Shown here in pieces: positions 37,989-46,262 of a stretch of DNA of 64,000 nucleotides. The DNA comes from Hyalangium gracile (lineage in GTDB: Bacteria > Myxococcota > Myxococcia > Myxococcales > Myxococcaceae): the NCBI RefSeq assembly GCF_020103725.1, contig NZ_JAHXBG010000027.1, positions 1 to 64,000 on the forward strand. Reading direction: 5' to 3'. The translations under genes and the position numbers were made by a program. A model generated the notes under the pieces. It worked only from the letters and a program-made list of their open reading frames with translations, had not been told where the DNA came from and made no database searches. How positions within the stretch are numbered: position 1 is the stretch's first letter; every line of letters starts with the position of its first letter.

Positions 37989-38228
37989 TCAGGCTCCCTC
38001 CCCTCCTGGATGGCCTCGTCCGTCAGCCTGCGCCCGCCTGCGTGCCTCCACCTTCTCGAGACGCTCGCGCAGCCGGGCCGCCTCGCGCCGCGTCTCCTCG
38101 ATGGCCTTGCGCAGCGCCTGCTGCTCGCGGACATGCTGCGTGCGCTGCTGGTCGAGCTGCTCGCGTGTCTGGCGGAGCTCCTCCCGGACTTCCTTCAGCT
38201 TGTCGTTCAGGGCGCGCGTCTCGCTCAT
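37989..38228 (-). CDS. short coiled-coil protein
   Basis: A 79-aa protein that is almost entirely one charged coiled coil (LKEVREELRQTREQLDQQ, then LRKAIEETRREAARLRERL), ending in a Gly-rich tail. Its N-terminus MSETRALNDKLKEVREELRQ closely resembles that of the 329-aa protein encoded just upstream (MSETRALREKLEEIQVELRR), so the two are probably partial duplicates that could hetero-dimerise. The ATG at 38228 overlaps the upstream stop by 4 bases (ATGA), favouring it over a start 6 bases earlier. Function unknown. Confidence 0.75.
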   Translation of the reverse strand: MSETRALNDKLKEVREELRQTREQLDQQRTQHVREQQALRKAIEETRREAARLRERLEKVEARRRAQADGRGHPGGEGA

Positions 38229-39214
38229 GGCCACAGCCCCTCCTCGACGGCCTGGAACAGCAGCTCGGCCAGCAGCTCCTGGCTCCGGTCCTGATCCACG
38301 AGCGGCAGGGTGAAGCGCGGCATCTGCAGGAACCGCTCGTCCTTCGCGACGTGGGGCGCTCGCCGCGCGAGCGCGTTCGCCAGGCGCTGGAGGTTCTCGA
38401 ACACCGACGAGGCCAGCTCGTCCCCCAGTCCGTTGAAGTGCGTGGACTGCGTGAAGGCCAGCCGCGTCCCCTTGCCGAGCACCCAGACGAAGTTCTCCAC
38501 CTGCTCCTGTCTCACCTCGACCACGCGGTGCACCCGGTGGTGGCCCATCCCCGCATGGTGATGGCTCTCCACCACGTGCTCGGTCTCCTCCTGGGTCGAG
38601 ATCCGGCGTCCCCTCATCACCAGGCGCAGCTCCGGGTAACGCACCCGCAGCCTCTCGCCCAGGATGCCCTCCACGCTCAGGTGCTGCTCCTCGAGCCCGA
38701 ACTGCCGCACCCTCACCCAGCCCGCCGCCGCTCGGGGCCCCACCGGGCAGCTCACCGCGAGGAAGCCCTCCGCCCGGAGCGCCGCGCGGAGCTCGGCCGC
38801 CCGCGCGATGGGCAACCGCGCCACCACCTTCGGCGACATGGGCGCCAGGCGGAACCGCACGTCCACCGGGGCGAGCTTCAACAGCCTCGACAGCACGGGC
38901 ATGGCCGCCTCTTCGGAGGCTGGGTGCCGGGCGAGCGCGACGAGCGCGGTGGTGGCCTCCAACGAGCGCTCACCGCTCCCGGGCTCGGGCAGCGCGATGC
39001 CCGTGGCGGGTGGGGGAAGACTGCCCGCGGACTCGGCCTTCTGGAGACGGATGCGCAGCTCCGCCACCTCGCGCCGCGCGGCCTCCAGCTCCCGCGCCAG
39101 GGGCTCCCGCTCCCGGGCCTGGTGTGCTCGCAGCTTCTCCAGGTGCTCCTTCGTCCGGCGGAGTTCGACCTGGATCTCTTCCAACTTTTCGCGTAGCGCC
39201 CGGGTCTCGCTCAT
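38225..39214 (-). CDS. coiled-coil protein with uncharacterised C-terminal domain
   Basis: A 329-aa protein with no signal peptide. Residues 1-~62 are a coiled coil homologous to the neighbouring 79-aa protein. A short Pro/Gly linker leads to a globular region (about 80-329) that includes a His-rich loop, ESHHHAGMGHHRVHRV (around residue 215), possibly a metal site. I do not recognise this domain. It forms a coupled operon with the 79-aa gene (4-base overlap) and is divergent from the sigma-54 activator gene at 39318. Confidence 0.72.
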   Translation of the reverse strand: MSETRALREKLEEIQVELRRTKEHLEKLRAHQAREREPLARELEAARREVAELRIRLQKAESAGSLPPPATGIALPEPGSGERSLEATTALVALARHPASEEAAMPVLSRLLKLAPVDVRFRLAPMSPKVVARLPIARAAELRAALRAEGFLAVSCPVGPRAAAGWVRVRQFGLEEQHLSVEGILGERLRVRYPELRLVMRGRRISTQEETEHVVESHHHAGMGHHRVHRVVEVRQEQVENFVWVLGKGTRLAFTQSTHFNGLGDELASSVFENLQRLANALARRAPHVAKDERFLQMPRFTLPLVDQDRSQELLAELLFQAVEEGLWP

Positions 39215-39317
39215 CCCGCCCGCAGCCTACCGCGCCGGGAGGCTCTCTCGCGCCACCCTGCCCTCAAGAGGCGCTACACTCGCCGCGCTCCCGCGGTCTC
39301 ACCGAGCAGGCTCTCTC

Positions 39318-40937
39318 ATGGCGGACCCGAAGGTCTCTGACATCTCGACAGCTGCCACGCCGACCCGAAACTCCGAACAGGCCACAGGTCTCGTTCCCGC
39401 CCTGACCATCGTCTCCCATCCCACGCCTCAGCGTGCCGGCGAGCGGCTGCTGCTCGGAGGGCTGAGCTCGGGCGGAACGGTGGCCATCTCCCGCCTCGGT
39501 CCCGACTTCCTGCGCCCTGGCGGCACCCTGGGCATGCCCCTGGCGGACATGTTCCTCAGCCGCAAGCCCGTGGTGTTCGAGCGCGCGGGCGAGGCGGGCG
39601 TGAGGATCCGGGTGGAGGAGGGAGGCAGCGCGGTCCGCGTGGGGGACGAGCCGCTCGTCGGCAGCCGGGACTTCGGGCCCGAGGCGCTCGCCCAGGGAGT
39701 TCCCCTCGTGCTGGCCGAGCGCATCGTGCTGCTGCTCCATCAGACGAGCTCGCCCGAGGCGGCCACCGGCGACGAGCTGGGCATGGTGGGCATGAGCGCG
39801 GGCACCCGCCGCGTGCGCGAGGACATTGCGCGCGTGGCGGACCTGAAGGTGCCCGTCCTCATCCGTGGCGAGACGGGCTCGGGCAAGGAGCTGGTCGCGC
39901 GCGCCATCCACGATCACAGCCCGCGCCGCGCCGGCCCCTTCATCAGCGTCAACCTGGGAGCGATCCCCAAGGAGCTGGCCGCCGCCGAGCTCTTCGGCGC
40001 GCGCAAGGGTGCCTTCACGGGCGCCACGCAGGATCGCGAGGGCTTCTTCCGCGCCGCCCACGGCGGCACGCTCTTCCTCGATGAGGTGGGCGAGGCTCCA
40101 CCCGAGGTGCAGGTGCTGCTCCTGCGCGTGCTGGAGACGGGCGAGCTGTACCCGGTGGGCGGGCACACGCCCGTGGCCGTGGATGTGCGGCTGATCACCG
40201 CCACGGACGCCGACCTGGATGAGCGGATCCGCCAGGAGCGCTTCAAGGCCCCGCTGCTGCACCGGCTGGCGGGCTACACGATCGAGGTTCCGCCCCTGAG
40301 AGAGCGCCGGGAGGACATCGGCGTGCTCTTCCTCCACTTCGCCCGCCAGGAGCTGGAGGAGCTGGGAGAGCTCCACCGGCTGGAGGCCGCGGCCTCGCAG
40401 ACAGAGCCGTGGCTGCCTCCCTCGCTGGCGGTGCGCCTGCTGCGCTTCGCCTGGCCCGGCAACGTCCGCCAGCTGCGCAACTTCACGCGGCAGATCATCA
40501 TCGGCAGCCGGGGCCTGCCCGAGCTGCAGGCCAGTCCCCGGCTCGAGCAGGAGCTGGACGCCGCCACGCCACCCGTCTCCGGGCGCTCCGCCGCCGCACC
40601 GTCCGCCCCGCGACAGGAGCCGGCCGAGCCCCAGGAGCCGGCGCCTGCACGGCGCAAGCCCTCCGACGTGAGCGACGCGGAGCTGCTGGCCGCGCTGCGC
40701 GGCACCTCGTGGGACATCAAGGCCGCCGCCGAGCGACTGGGCATCACCCGCCCCTCGCTCTACATGCTGATCGATCGCAGCCCCAGCCTGCGGACGGTGG
40801 GGGACCTGAGCGCGGAGGAGATCACCCGCTGCTTCCACGAGTGCCAGGGAGATGTGGACGCGATGGTGCAGCGCCTCGAGGTCTCCAAGCGCGGGCTCCA
40901 GCGTCGCATCCGGGAGCTCGGCCTGAGCGAGTCGTGA
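39318..40937 (+). CDS. sigma-54-dependent activator with FHA-like N-terminal domain
   Basis: A 539-aa bacterial enhancer-binding protein. Residues ~25-142 resemble an FHA domain (LGMPLADMFLSRKPVVFERA, RIRVEEGGSAVRVGDEPL), a phospho-threonine reader, instead of a response-regulator receiver. The AAA+ core follows: Walker A GETGSGKE (184-191), GAFTGA (231-236, the sigma-54 contact loop, intact), Walker B LFLDEVGE (252-259) and the FAWPGNVRQLRN region. The C-terminus holds a Pro-rich linker and Fis-type helix-turn-helix segments (IKAAAERLGITRPSLYMLID and DAMVQRLEVSKRGLQRRIRE). The ATG at 39318 is used because the longer frame is antisense to the upstream gene. FHA-type activators in myxobacteria are controlled by Ser/Thr kinases, and a kinase gene lies two genes away. 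Confidence 0.9.
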   Translation: MADPKVSDISTAATPTRNSEQATGLVPALTIVSHPTPQRAGERLLLGGLSSGGTVAISRLGPDFLRPGGTLGMPLADMFLSRKPVVFERAGEAGVRIRVEEGGSAVRVGDEPLVGSRDFGPEALAQGVPLVLAERIVLLLHQTSSPEAATGDELGMVGMSAGTRRVREDIARVADLKVPVLIRGETGSGKELVARAIHDHSPRRAGPFISVNLGAIPKELAAAELFGARKGAFTGATQDREGFFRAAHGGTLFLDEVGEAPPEVQVLLLRVLETGELYPVGGHTPVAVDVRLITATDADLDERIRQERFKAPLLHRLAGYTIEVPPLRERREDIGVLFLHFARQELEELGELHRLEAAASQTEPWLPPSLAVRLLRFAWPGNVRQLRNFTRQIIIGSRGLPELQASPRLEQELDAATPPVSGRSAAAPSAPRQEPAEPQEPAPARRKPSDVSDAELLAALRGTSWDIKAAAERLGITRPSLYMLIDRSPSLRTVGDLSAEEITRCFHECQGDVDAMVQRLEVSKRGLQRRIRELGLSES

Positions 40938-40965
40938 CGGAGCGCCCACGCGCCCTGGCCGTGCG

Positions 40966-41020
40966 CTGACACGTCAGTGACAGCCACTGCCCTGTCAGAC
41001 ACCCTGGCTGACGCGTCAGC
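40966..41020 (+). promoter_or_regulatory. cluster of palindromic activator sites (UAS 1)
   Basis: Three related palindromes lie 60-110 bases before a -24/-12 promoter: CTGAC-AC-GTCAG (40966-40977), TGTC-A-GACA (40993-41001) and the perfect 14-mer GCTGAC-GC-GTCAGC (41007-41020). The first and third are centred 42 bases apart, four helical turns, so both face the same side of the DNA. The same motif family, including the identical 11-mer TGACACGTCAG, recurs at 45241-45300. Confidence 0.72.
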
Positions 41021-41076
41021 CGCTCGCGAGTACCAGGGTATGGCGCGCGAGCCCTGGCACTTCGAGCCTGGACGGG

Positions 41077-41093
41077 CTGGTACGCTGCCTGCA
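41077..41093 (+). promoter_or_regulatory. sigma-54 (-24/-12) promoter
   Basis: CTGGTACGCTGCCTGCA at 41077-41093 matches the consensus TGGCACG-N4-TTGCA with the invariant GG (41079-41080) and GC (41091-41092) exactly 10 bases apart. It lies about 55 bases before the start codon of the 120-aa gene and downstream of the palindrome cluster UAS 1. Confidence 0.78.
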
Positions 41094-41146
41094 CTTACGT
41101 CCACGGCAACCTTCAGGAGTCGCTCGAAAGGAGCGGAGTCGATCCC

Positions 41147-41509
41147 ATGCCCCTCACCGTCTACATCAAGACCGATAAAGTGACCTACAGCACCCCGGAG
41201 CCCCTCGTGAGACCCGGCGAGGCGGTGCACTTCGAAATGGACGGGCGGACGGACACCGTCAACGTGACGTTCGATTCGGGTAGTCCCTTCGGGACGGAGC
41301 CCAGCATCACGTTGAATGGCAGCGATCCGGCGCAGAACGCAACCGACAGGACGATCGCCACCGACGCGCGAGGGAACTATCCCTTCAGCATCATACCGGT
41401 ATCGACGCCGGCGCCGGGGGGAGGAGGGATCGGAAGGATGGATCCCGACAAGCCCGGCACCGTTCATGGAGATCTGGACGTGGAGTCGGACGGGCCGCCC
41501 AAGTGGTAG
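41147..41509 (+). CDS. small predicted beta-rich protein under sigma-54 control
   Basis: A 120-aa protein I do not recognise. It has no signal peptide or membrane segment. Residues ~1-85 read as alternating beta strands (LTVYIKTDKVTYSTPEPLV, EAVHFEMDGRTDTVNVTFDS, NYPFSIIPV), reminiscent of a small beta-sandwich such as a cupredoxin-like or immunoglobulin-like fold. The tail is Gly/Pro-rich and acidic (GGGGIGRMDPDKPG). An AAAGGAGCGGAG ribosome-binding region precedes the ATG. The -24/-12 promoter and upstream palindromes predict activation by an enhancer-binding protein, most simply the one encoded immediately upstream. It converges on the Ser/Thr kinase gene. Confidence 0.75.
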   Translation: MPLTVYIKTDKVTYSTPEPLVRPGEAVHFEMDGRTDTVNVTFDSGSPFGTEPSITLNGSDPAQNATDRTIATDARGNYPFSIIPVSTPAPGGGGIGRMDPDKPGTVHGDLDVESDGPPKW

Positions 41510-41535
41510 GTCCTCCCTCGAGGCGGTTCCGCGAA

Positions 41536-44500
41536 CTAGGGGCGGTCGAGCGTCACGTGCTGTGAGGCGAGCGGACTGCCCCACTCCACCATCAGGTTGG
41601 GGTTGTCGGTGAGCGCTCGCTCCAACTCGCCCCGGGCCTCGCTCCGCCAGTCCCGCCGCTGGGTCAGGGGAGCGGGGCTCTCCGCCAGCGCCATGAGCAG
41701 GCTGGAGCGAGCGGCCCGCGCATGCGCCCACCGGGGCCGAGCCGCCAGCGCCTGATGGATGAGCTCGAGCCCCCGCCGCAGCACCGGAGCGGGCTCTCCT
41801 CCCGTCGTCGCCAGCCACAGCGCCCAGTCCCGGTGGAGCAGGGCCGCGGAGAGCCGGTACTCCTGCCACTCGGGGTCCGCCTCCACCGCCTGCTGGAAGG
41901 CCTGGGCCGCCTGCTCGAAGTCCTCGCTCCGGGCCCGTCCCTGCCGCGCCAACCAGCGCGCCTGATCTCCGCGAAGCTCCCCCAGGTACCGCAGGGCGTA
42001 GCCCATGCCCGGGCGAAGCTCGAGCGCATGGCGCAGCGCCTCCGTGCCCTGAGCGAGCTCCGCGCGAGGCTCCCTTCCCTGGCGCAGCGCCCACAGGGCC
42101 TGAAGGTGGGAGAGCTTGCCCAGGTTGGCCCAGAACTGGGCGTTGCGTGGCAGCTTCTCCAGCGCCTGGCGATAGGCCGTCGCGGCCGCCAGGGTGCTGG
42201 CGCTCGGGTCCTCTCCCCGGCGGAGCTGGTACAGGGCCCGGAAGGCGTGGACCTCGGCGAGGTTGTTGGAGAGGAAGGCCTGCTGCGGAGCCAGGGACCG
42301 CGCCTTCTCGAGGGCCGCCTGGGCCTGGTCTAGCAGCGCAAAGGCGTCTCCCCCGTCCTCCCAGGCCAGCTCGGCCTTCCACATGAGCGCGCCGGCCAGC
42401 ACGTCGTGGAACTGCGAGAGCTTGCCGTTGATGGCGAGCCCCTTGCCGAACAGCTCGATCGCCTGTTCCAGCTCCGGGCTGGGCCCTTCTCCCCGGTTGT
42501 ACAGGCGGCGCGCCCTCAGCTCATGCACCTGCCCGCCGTAGTAGTAGGGAGCGTAGTGCCCCGGGTCGATGCTCCGGGCCCGCTCGAGCGCCACCCGGGC
42601 CTGCTCGAGGTCGGCATCGGCGTCGGGGGTGCTCGGGTTCGACGCACGCTTGAAGTACGCGGTGCCCAGGTTGAGCCAGGCGTCCATCCGGCTCGCGTCG
42701 AGCTCGATGGCGGCGAGGTAGGCGGCGATCGCCTGGGAGCGGTGCTCGAGTGAGTCCGCGCCGCGCTGCTCCTCGGCGTCCGCCCAGACCTTGAAGCTGT
42801 GTCCCCGCTCGGTGTGGAAGACGAAGTCGCGGTCCTGCGGTCGGACGCGCTCGAAGGCCGCGATGGCATCCCGGAGCTGCTCGCTCGGATCCTCGCCCCG
42901 CCCCTGGCGGTAGGCGGCCCAGCGGCGCAGGACATAGGCCCGCTCCATGAGGAGGCGGGGGTGCTCGGAGCCACCCAACTCGGGCGCTCGGAGGGTGGCG
43001 AGCGCCTTCTCCAGCAGCGGGAGCACCTCTCCGCCCTGCTGGGCCACCTGCTCCGCCATCCGCCGGTGGAGCTGCGACTCCAGCACCCGGGCCTTGACGT
43101 GGTCCGGCGCGACGGTGAGCGCGCGCCCCACCGCCTCCAGCCCCTTCTCGTAGTAGGGCCGGACCTCCCCCTGGCCATAGAGCTCCAGGGTCATCGCGGT
43201 GAGCTCCAGCCGCGCCAGTCCGCTGTAGGCAGCGGGCTCGCTCTCGCCGATGTCGGCGGCGGTGGCCAGGGAATGCCGGGTCGCCTCGAGATCCGCCAGG
43301 GCCCCGGCGCGATCGCCCTGGTTCAGGCGCACGGTGGCCCTGTCGAGCAGGATGTCGCCGCGCAGCAGGGGGGCTTCGTAGAACCAGGGGTTCGCGATGC
43401 CGGGGGCCTCCAGGTGCTTCAGCGCTTCCTCGTGGCGTCCCTCGTAGAAGGCCAGGAGCGCGGCCACGTACTCGGGAGGAGCCACCTCGGCCCCCTGGCT
43501 CTGACGCAGATAGCCGAGCGCCGGATCCCGGAAGCCACGCTCGAGCTCGCGGCGGCGGGCCTCGCGCTGCTCGGCGTTGCGGATGCGGCCCGCCTCCAGG
43601 AGCTGATCCCGGTAGAGCTGTCCGAGCGTCAGCGCCAGCGCGTAGGCCACCCGAGGCTCGCGATAGCCGCGCTGCCAGGCGGACTCGAGCCGCGCGCGAG
43701 CGCCTTCGGTGTCTCCCAGCGCGAGCAGGGCCCGGCCCAGCGCATAGGAGCCGGGGCCCTCGGCCCGCTCTCCGCCCTCGCGCACCTCGGCCTCCAGCTC
43801 GCGCATGCTGGCCTGGAGCGCCTGGCGATCGGCGCGCGTGTCATGCAGCGGAGCCATGGAGGAGTAGCGCACCATGGCCTCGATGCGCTCCACCCGCTCG
43901 GTGAGGCCGCGGGAGATGCGCTCGCTGAGCACCGCCTCGCGTCGGGCGAGGATGACCTGGCCGGCGGCCACGCCCATCACCATGAACGTCGCGGAGCCCA
44001 GGGCCACCGCGAGCCGGTGCTTGCGAGCCTTCTTGCGCAGCCGGTACCAGGCGCCCGCCGCGCGCGCGAGCACTGGCTCTCCCGAGAGGAACCGCTCCAG
44101 GTCCTCGGCCAGGGCTCGCGCCGAGTCGTAGCGTGCGGAGCGCTCCTTCTCGAGGCACTTGAGGACGATGGCCTCCAGATCCAGCGGCAGGTCGGGCACC
44201 AGGGCCCGAGGCGGGCGCGGCTCCTCGGACTGGATGCGGTTGACCACCTCCAGGGCGTTGATGCCGGCGAAGGGCGGCTGGCCGGTGAGCACCTGATAGA
44301 GCGTGGCGCCCAGGCTGTAGACGTCCACGCGCCGATCCAGCTGAGCCACCTCGCCCCGGGCCTGCTCCGGAGCCATGTAGTGGGGCGTGCCCAGCACCGC
44401 GCCCGTGGCCGTGTGCTCGCCGTGCCAGTCGCGCGCCAGGCCAAAGTCCATCACGTACGGCTTGAGGCCGCCGTCCTCGGTGCGCTCCACCAGCACGTTG

Positions 44501-45183
44501 GAGGGCTTGAGATCGCGGTGGATGAGGCCCGCGCGATGGGCCGCGTGCACGCCCTCGGCGACGTCGCGCATCACCCGGATCTTCTGCTCCAGGGGAAGCT
44601 CGGGAGCGACGTGGCTGAGCGAACGTCCCTCCACGTACTGCATGGCGATGTAGGCGCGGCCTCGGACCTCGCCGACCTCGTACATCTCGCAGACGCGCTC
44701 GTGGTGGACACGGGCCTGGGCGCGGGCCTCGGAGAGAAAGCGCTGCGCGAGCTCGGGGCTCCCATCCCTCACGAACTTGAGCGCCACGTTGCGGCGCAGG
44801 CGCGGATCATACGCGAGGAACACCTGCCCCATGCCGCCCTGGCCCAGGAAGCGCACCGGCTGGTAGCGCTCCCAGTTCGGCAGCGGGAAGACGGGCTCCG
44901 TGGGAGAGGCAGCCGGGGTGGCGGCTCCCGGCTGTCGGGTGGGAGGCTCCTCGGGCTGCGCCCCGGCTCCCTGCGGGGACTCACGCTGGAGGTCTCCCCG
45001 CAGGGAGGAGAGAGTCTCGGGGGAGAGCTGGCCCCGCTCCAGCAGGAGCTCCAGGGGGCTGCGTCCCAGGCGGAGCACCTCCGCGCGCAGGGGCTCGAGC
45101 TGGTCCCGGGACAGAACGCCCTCCACCAGCGCCAGGTGGAGCTCGTCCTCGTACTCGGGACGCATCGAACTCGACGGATTCAC
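41536..45183 (-). CDS. Ser/Thr protein kinase with TPR-rich C-terminal region
   Basis: A 1,215-aa Hanks-type kinase. A short helical N-terminal region precedes the kinase domain (about 105-370): glycine loop GQGGMGQV (114-121), Lys136, catalytic HRDLKPSN (222-229), DFGLA (246-250) and [11 protein letters not shown] single membrane segment follows (about 391-412, [20 protein letters not shown]). The remaining ~800 residues are helical repeats of TPR type and would face the periplasm. It is complete and should be active. It lies between two sigma-54 promoters with shared activator sites and two genes from the FHA-like activator, suggesting it phosphorylates or controls that activator (inference). 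Start is GTG; an ATG six codons later is possible. Confidence 0.93.
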   Translation of the reverse strand: MNPSSSMRPEYEDELHLALVEGVLSRDQLEPLRAEVLRLGRSPLELLLERGQLSPETLSSLRGDLQRESPQGAGAQPEEPPTRQPGAATPAASPTEPVFPLPNWERYQPVRFLGQGGMGQVFLAYDPRLRRNVALKFVRDGSPELAQRFLSEARAQARVHHERVCEMYEVGEVRGRAYIAMQYVEGRSLSHVAPELPLEQKIRVMRDVAEGVHAAHRAGLIHRDLKPSNVLVERTEDGGLKPYVMDFGLARDWHGEHTATGAVLGTPHYMAPEQARGEVAQLDRRVDVYSLGATLYQVLTGQPPFAGINALEVVNRIQSEEPRPPRALVPDLPLDLEAIVLKCLEKERSARYDSARALAEDLERFLSGEPVLARAAGAWYRLRKKARKHRLAVALGSATFMVMGVAAGQVILARREAVLSERISRGLTERVERIEAMVRYSSMAPLHDTRADRQALQASMRELEAEVREGGERAEGPGSYALGRALLALGDTEGARARLESAWQRGYREPRVAYALALTLGQLYRDQLLEAGRIRNAEQREARRRELERGFRDPALGYLRQSQGAEVAPPEYVAALLAFYEGRHEEALKHLEAPGIANPWFYEAPLLRGDILLDRATVRLNQGDRAGALADLEATRHSLATAADIGESEPAAYSGLARLELTAMTLELYGQGEVRPYYEKGLEAVGRALTVAPDHVKARVLESQLHRRMAEQVAQQGGEVLPLLEKALATLRAPELGGSEHPRLLMERAYVLRRWAAYRQGRGEDPSEQLRDAIAAFERVRPQDRDFVFHTERGHSFKVWADAEEQRGADSLEHRSQAIAAYLAAIELDASRMDAWLNLGTAYFKRASNPSTPDADADLEQARVALERARSIDPGHYAPYYYGGQVHELRARRLYNRGEGPSPELEQAIELFGKGLAINGKLSQFHDVLAGALMWKAELAWEDGGDAFALLDQAQAALEKARSLAPQQAFLSNNLAEVHAFRALYQLRRGEDPSASTLAAATAYRQALEKLPRNAQFWANLGKLSHLQALWALRQGREPRAELAQGTEALRHALELRPGMGYALRYLGELRGDQARWLARQGRARSEDFEQAAQAFQQAVEADPEWQEYRLSAALLHRDWALWLATTGGEPAPVLRRGLELIHQALAARPRWAHARAARSSLLMALAESPAPLTQRRDWRSEARGELERALTDNPNLMVEWGSPLASQHVTLDRP

Positions 45184-45240
45184 GCCACGAGCATACGGAT
45201 TTCCCTGGGGTGTACGGAACCACCGGAAGGGTTTCGCGGC

Positions 45241-45300
45241 GTGTCAGCGCTGACACTGCCGTGACAGTGCGAAGAAATGACACGTCAGCCGCCGTGTCAC
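45241..45300 (+). promoter_or_regulatory. cluster of palindromic activator sites (UAS 2)
   Basis: Contains the perfect 16-mer GTGTCAGCGCTGACAC (45241-45256), a GTGACAG half-site (45261-45267), TGACACGTCAG (45278-45288, identical to UAS 1) and GTGTCAC (45294-45300). It lies 50-110 bases upstream of the -24/-12 promoter at 45348 and also within 120 bases of the divergent kinase gene start at 45183. Confidence 0.72.
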
Positions 45301-45347
45301 CCGGGTGGGCTCGCTGGGCCTGGGAGGGAGACTTCGAGCAGGCGAGC

Positions 45348-45364
45348 AGGCACGTGGTATGCAC
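45348..45364 (+). promoter_or_regulatory. sigma-54 (-24/-12) promoter
   Basis: AGGCACGTGGTATGCAC at 45348-45364 fits TGGCACG-N4-TTGCA, with GG (45349-45350) and GC (45361-45362) exactly 10 bases apart. The expected transcript start is about 60 bases before the lipoprotein ATG at 45435. The element ACTTCGAGC lies 10 bases upstream of its GG, and 12 bases upstream in the other promoter at 41077. Confidence 0.78.
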
Positions 45365-45434
45365 AGCCATCGCGTGCACCCTGACACGGCTCGGCCACGC
45401 AGGCTGATCCGACTCCCAACCCGGAGACGAACCC

Positions 45435-46178
45435 ATGAACACCCCGACCCTGTTTCGCATCCGCTGGCTGACTGGCCTGGCGGCCCTGCTGTCGCTGACC
45501 GCCTGCGGCGAGGACACCGAGGAGACGCCCCCGCCCCAGGAGCTGGTCTGCGACGCGGAGACCTACTCCGCGGGCGTCCGCGACGCCGCCGAGCCGGACT
45601 CGGAGGACGTCTACACGGGCCTGTGGGCGATCAGCCCGTCCAACCCGAAGCTGACCTGGAACGCGGACAAGACGGCGGTGAAGATGGCGGTGTACACCAC
45701 CTTCACCGGCTACCAGGCGGGAGACAACGTCCTGTCGCGCGAGGTGTGGGTGACCGCGGCGCCCCAGGTGCAGGAGCTGTGCAAGACGCTCCCCGCGGAG
45801 CAGATCGTCCCGCGCATCAATCAGTTCCTCGGCCTGCCCCCGGCCACCGCGGCGGACAACGCGCGCTTCTTCGTGGAGATGTGGGTGAAGCCCGGGGACA
45901 TGTTCCGGCCGTGTCCGGACGCGGAGATCGACGACACCTCGTGCAGCCTGACGTTCCCGGCCACGGCCACCAACGAGCACAAGGCCTGGATGAACGGCAA
46001 CTACGCGTACAGCTACGGCTTCTGGCAGAAGACGCTCTACCCGTGGACGGGGCTGGGCTACACCTACGACTGGTGCAACGCCGAGACGCACGTGGGCGGC
46101 AGCGAGTTCGTCATCCGCGCCGGCTCCACCGTCACCGTGACGGGCCAGTTCGACCGGGCCACCTACTGCGCTCCGTAG
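45435..46178 (+). CDS. lipoprotein of unknown function under sigma-54 control
   Basis: A 247-aa predicted lipoprotein: signal and lipobox LAALLSLTAC (Cys25), followed by an acidic/Pro spacer and a globular domain of ~210 residues. The domain has five to seven cysteines (VCDAE, ELCKT, RPCPD, TSCSL, DWCNAE, TYCAP) likely to form disulfides outside the cytoplasm, and a repeated aromatic pattern (YAYSYGFWQKTLYPWTGLGY). No family recognised. The ATG follows GGAGACG. Its -24/-12 promoter and palindromes match those of the 120-aa gene, so both should be switched on together. Confidence 0.8.
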   Translation: MNTPTLFRIRWLTGLAALLSLTACGEDTEETPPPQELVCDAETYSAGVRDAAEPDSEDVYTGLWAISPSNPKLTWNADKTAVKMAVYTTFTGYQAGDNVLSREVWVTAAPQVQELCKTLPAEQIVPRINQFLGLPPATAADNARFFVEMWVKPGDMFRPCPDAEIDDTSCSLTFPATATNEHKAWMNGNYAYSYGFWQKTLYPWTGLGYTYDWCNAETHVGGSEFVIRAGSTVTVTGQFDRATYCAP

Positions 46179-46191
46179 GGCCGTGCATCCG

Positions 46192-46244
46192 GAGGGAGGC
46201 GCTCAGCCAGGTACCATGATGCACCTGGCCAGCAGCGCTCCCTC
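46192..46244. terminator. long bidirectional terminator hairpin
   Basis: GAGGGAGGCGCT (46192-46203) pairs with AGCGCTCCCTC (46234-46244) with one bulged G, and the inner GCCAGGT (46206-46212) pairs perfectly with ACCTGGC (46223-46229). It sits between the convergent lipoprotein and TPR genes and is followed by a short pyrimidine stretch on the + side. Confidence 0.65.
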
Positions 46245-46262
46245 TTCGGTCCACAGCTCCGC

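Noticed and set aside
38664-39317. N-terminal extension of the sigma-54 activator to 38664
   Set aside because: This stretch is antisense to the well-supported 329-aa gene, and the product would gain a non-homologous 218 residues.
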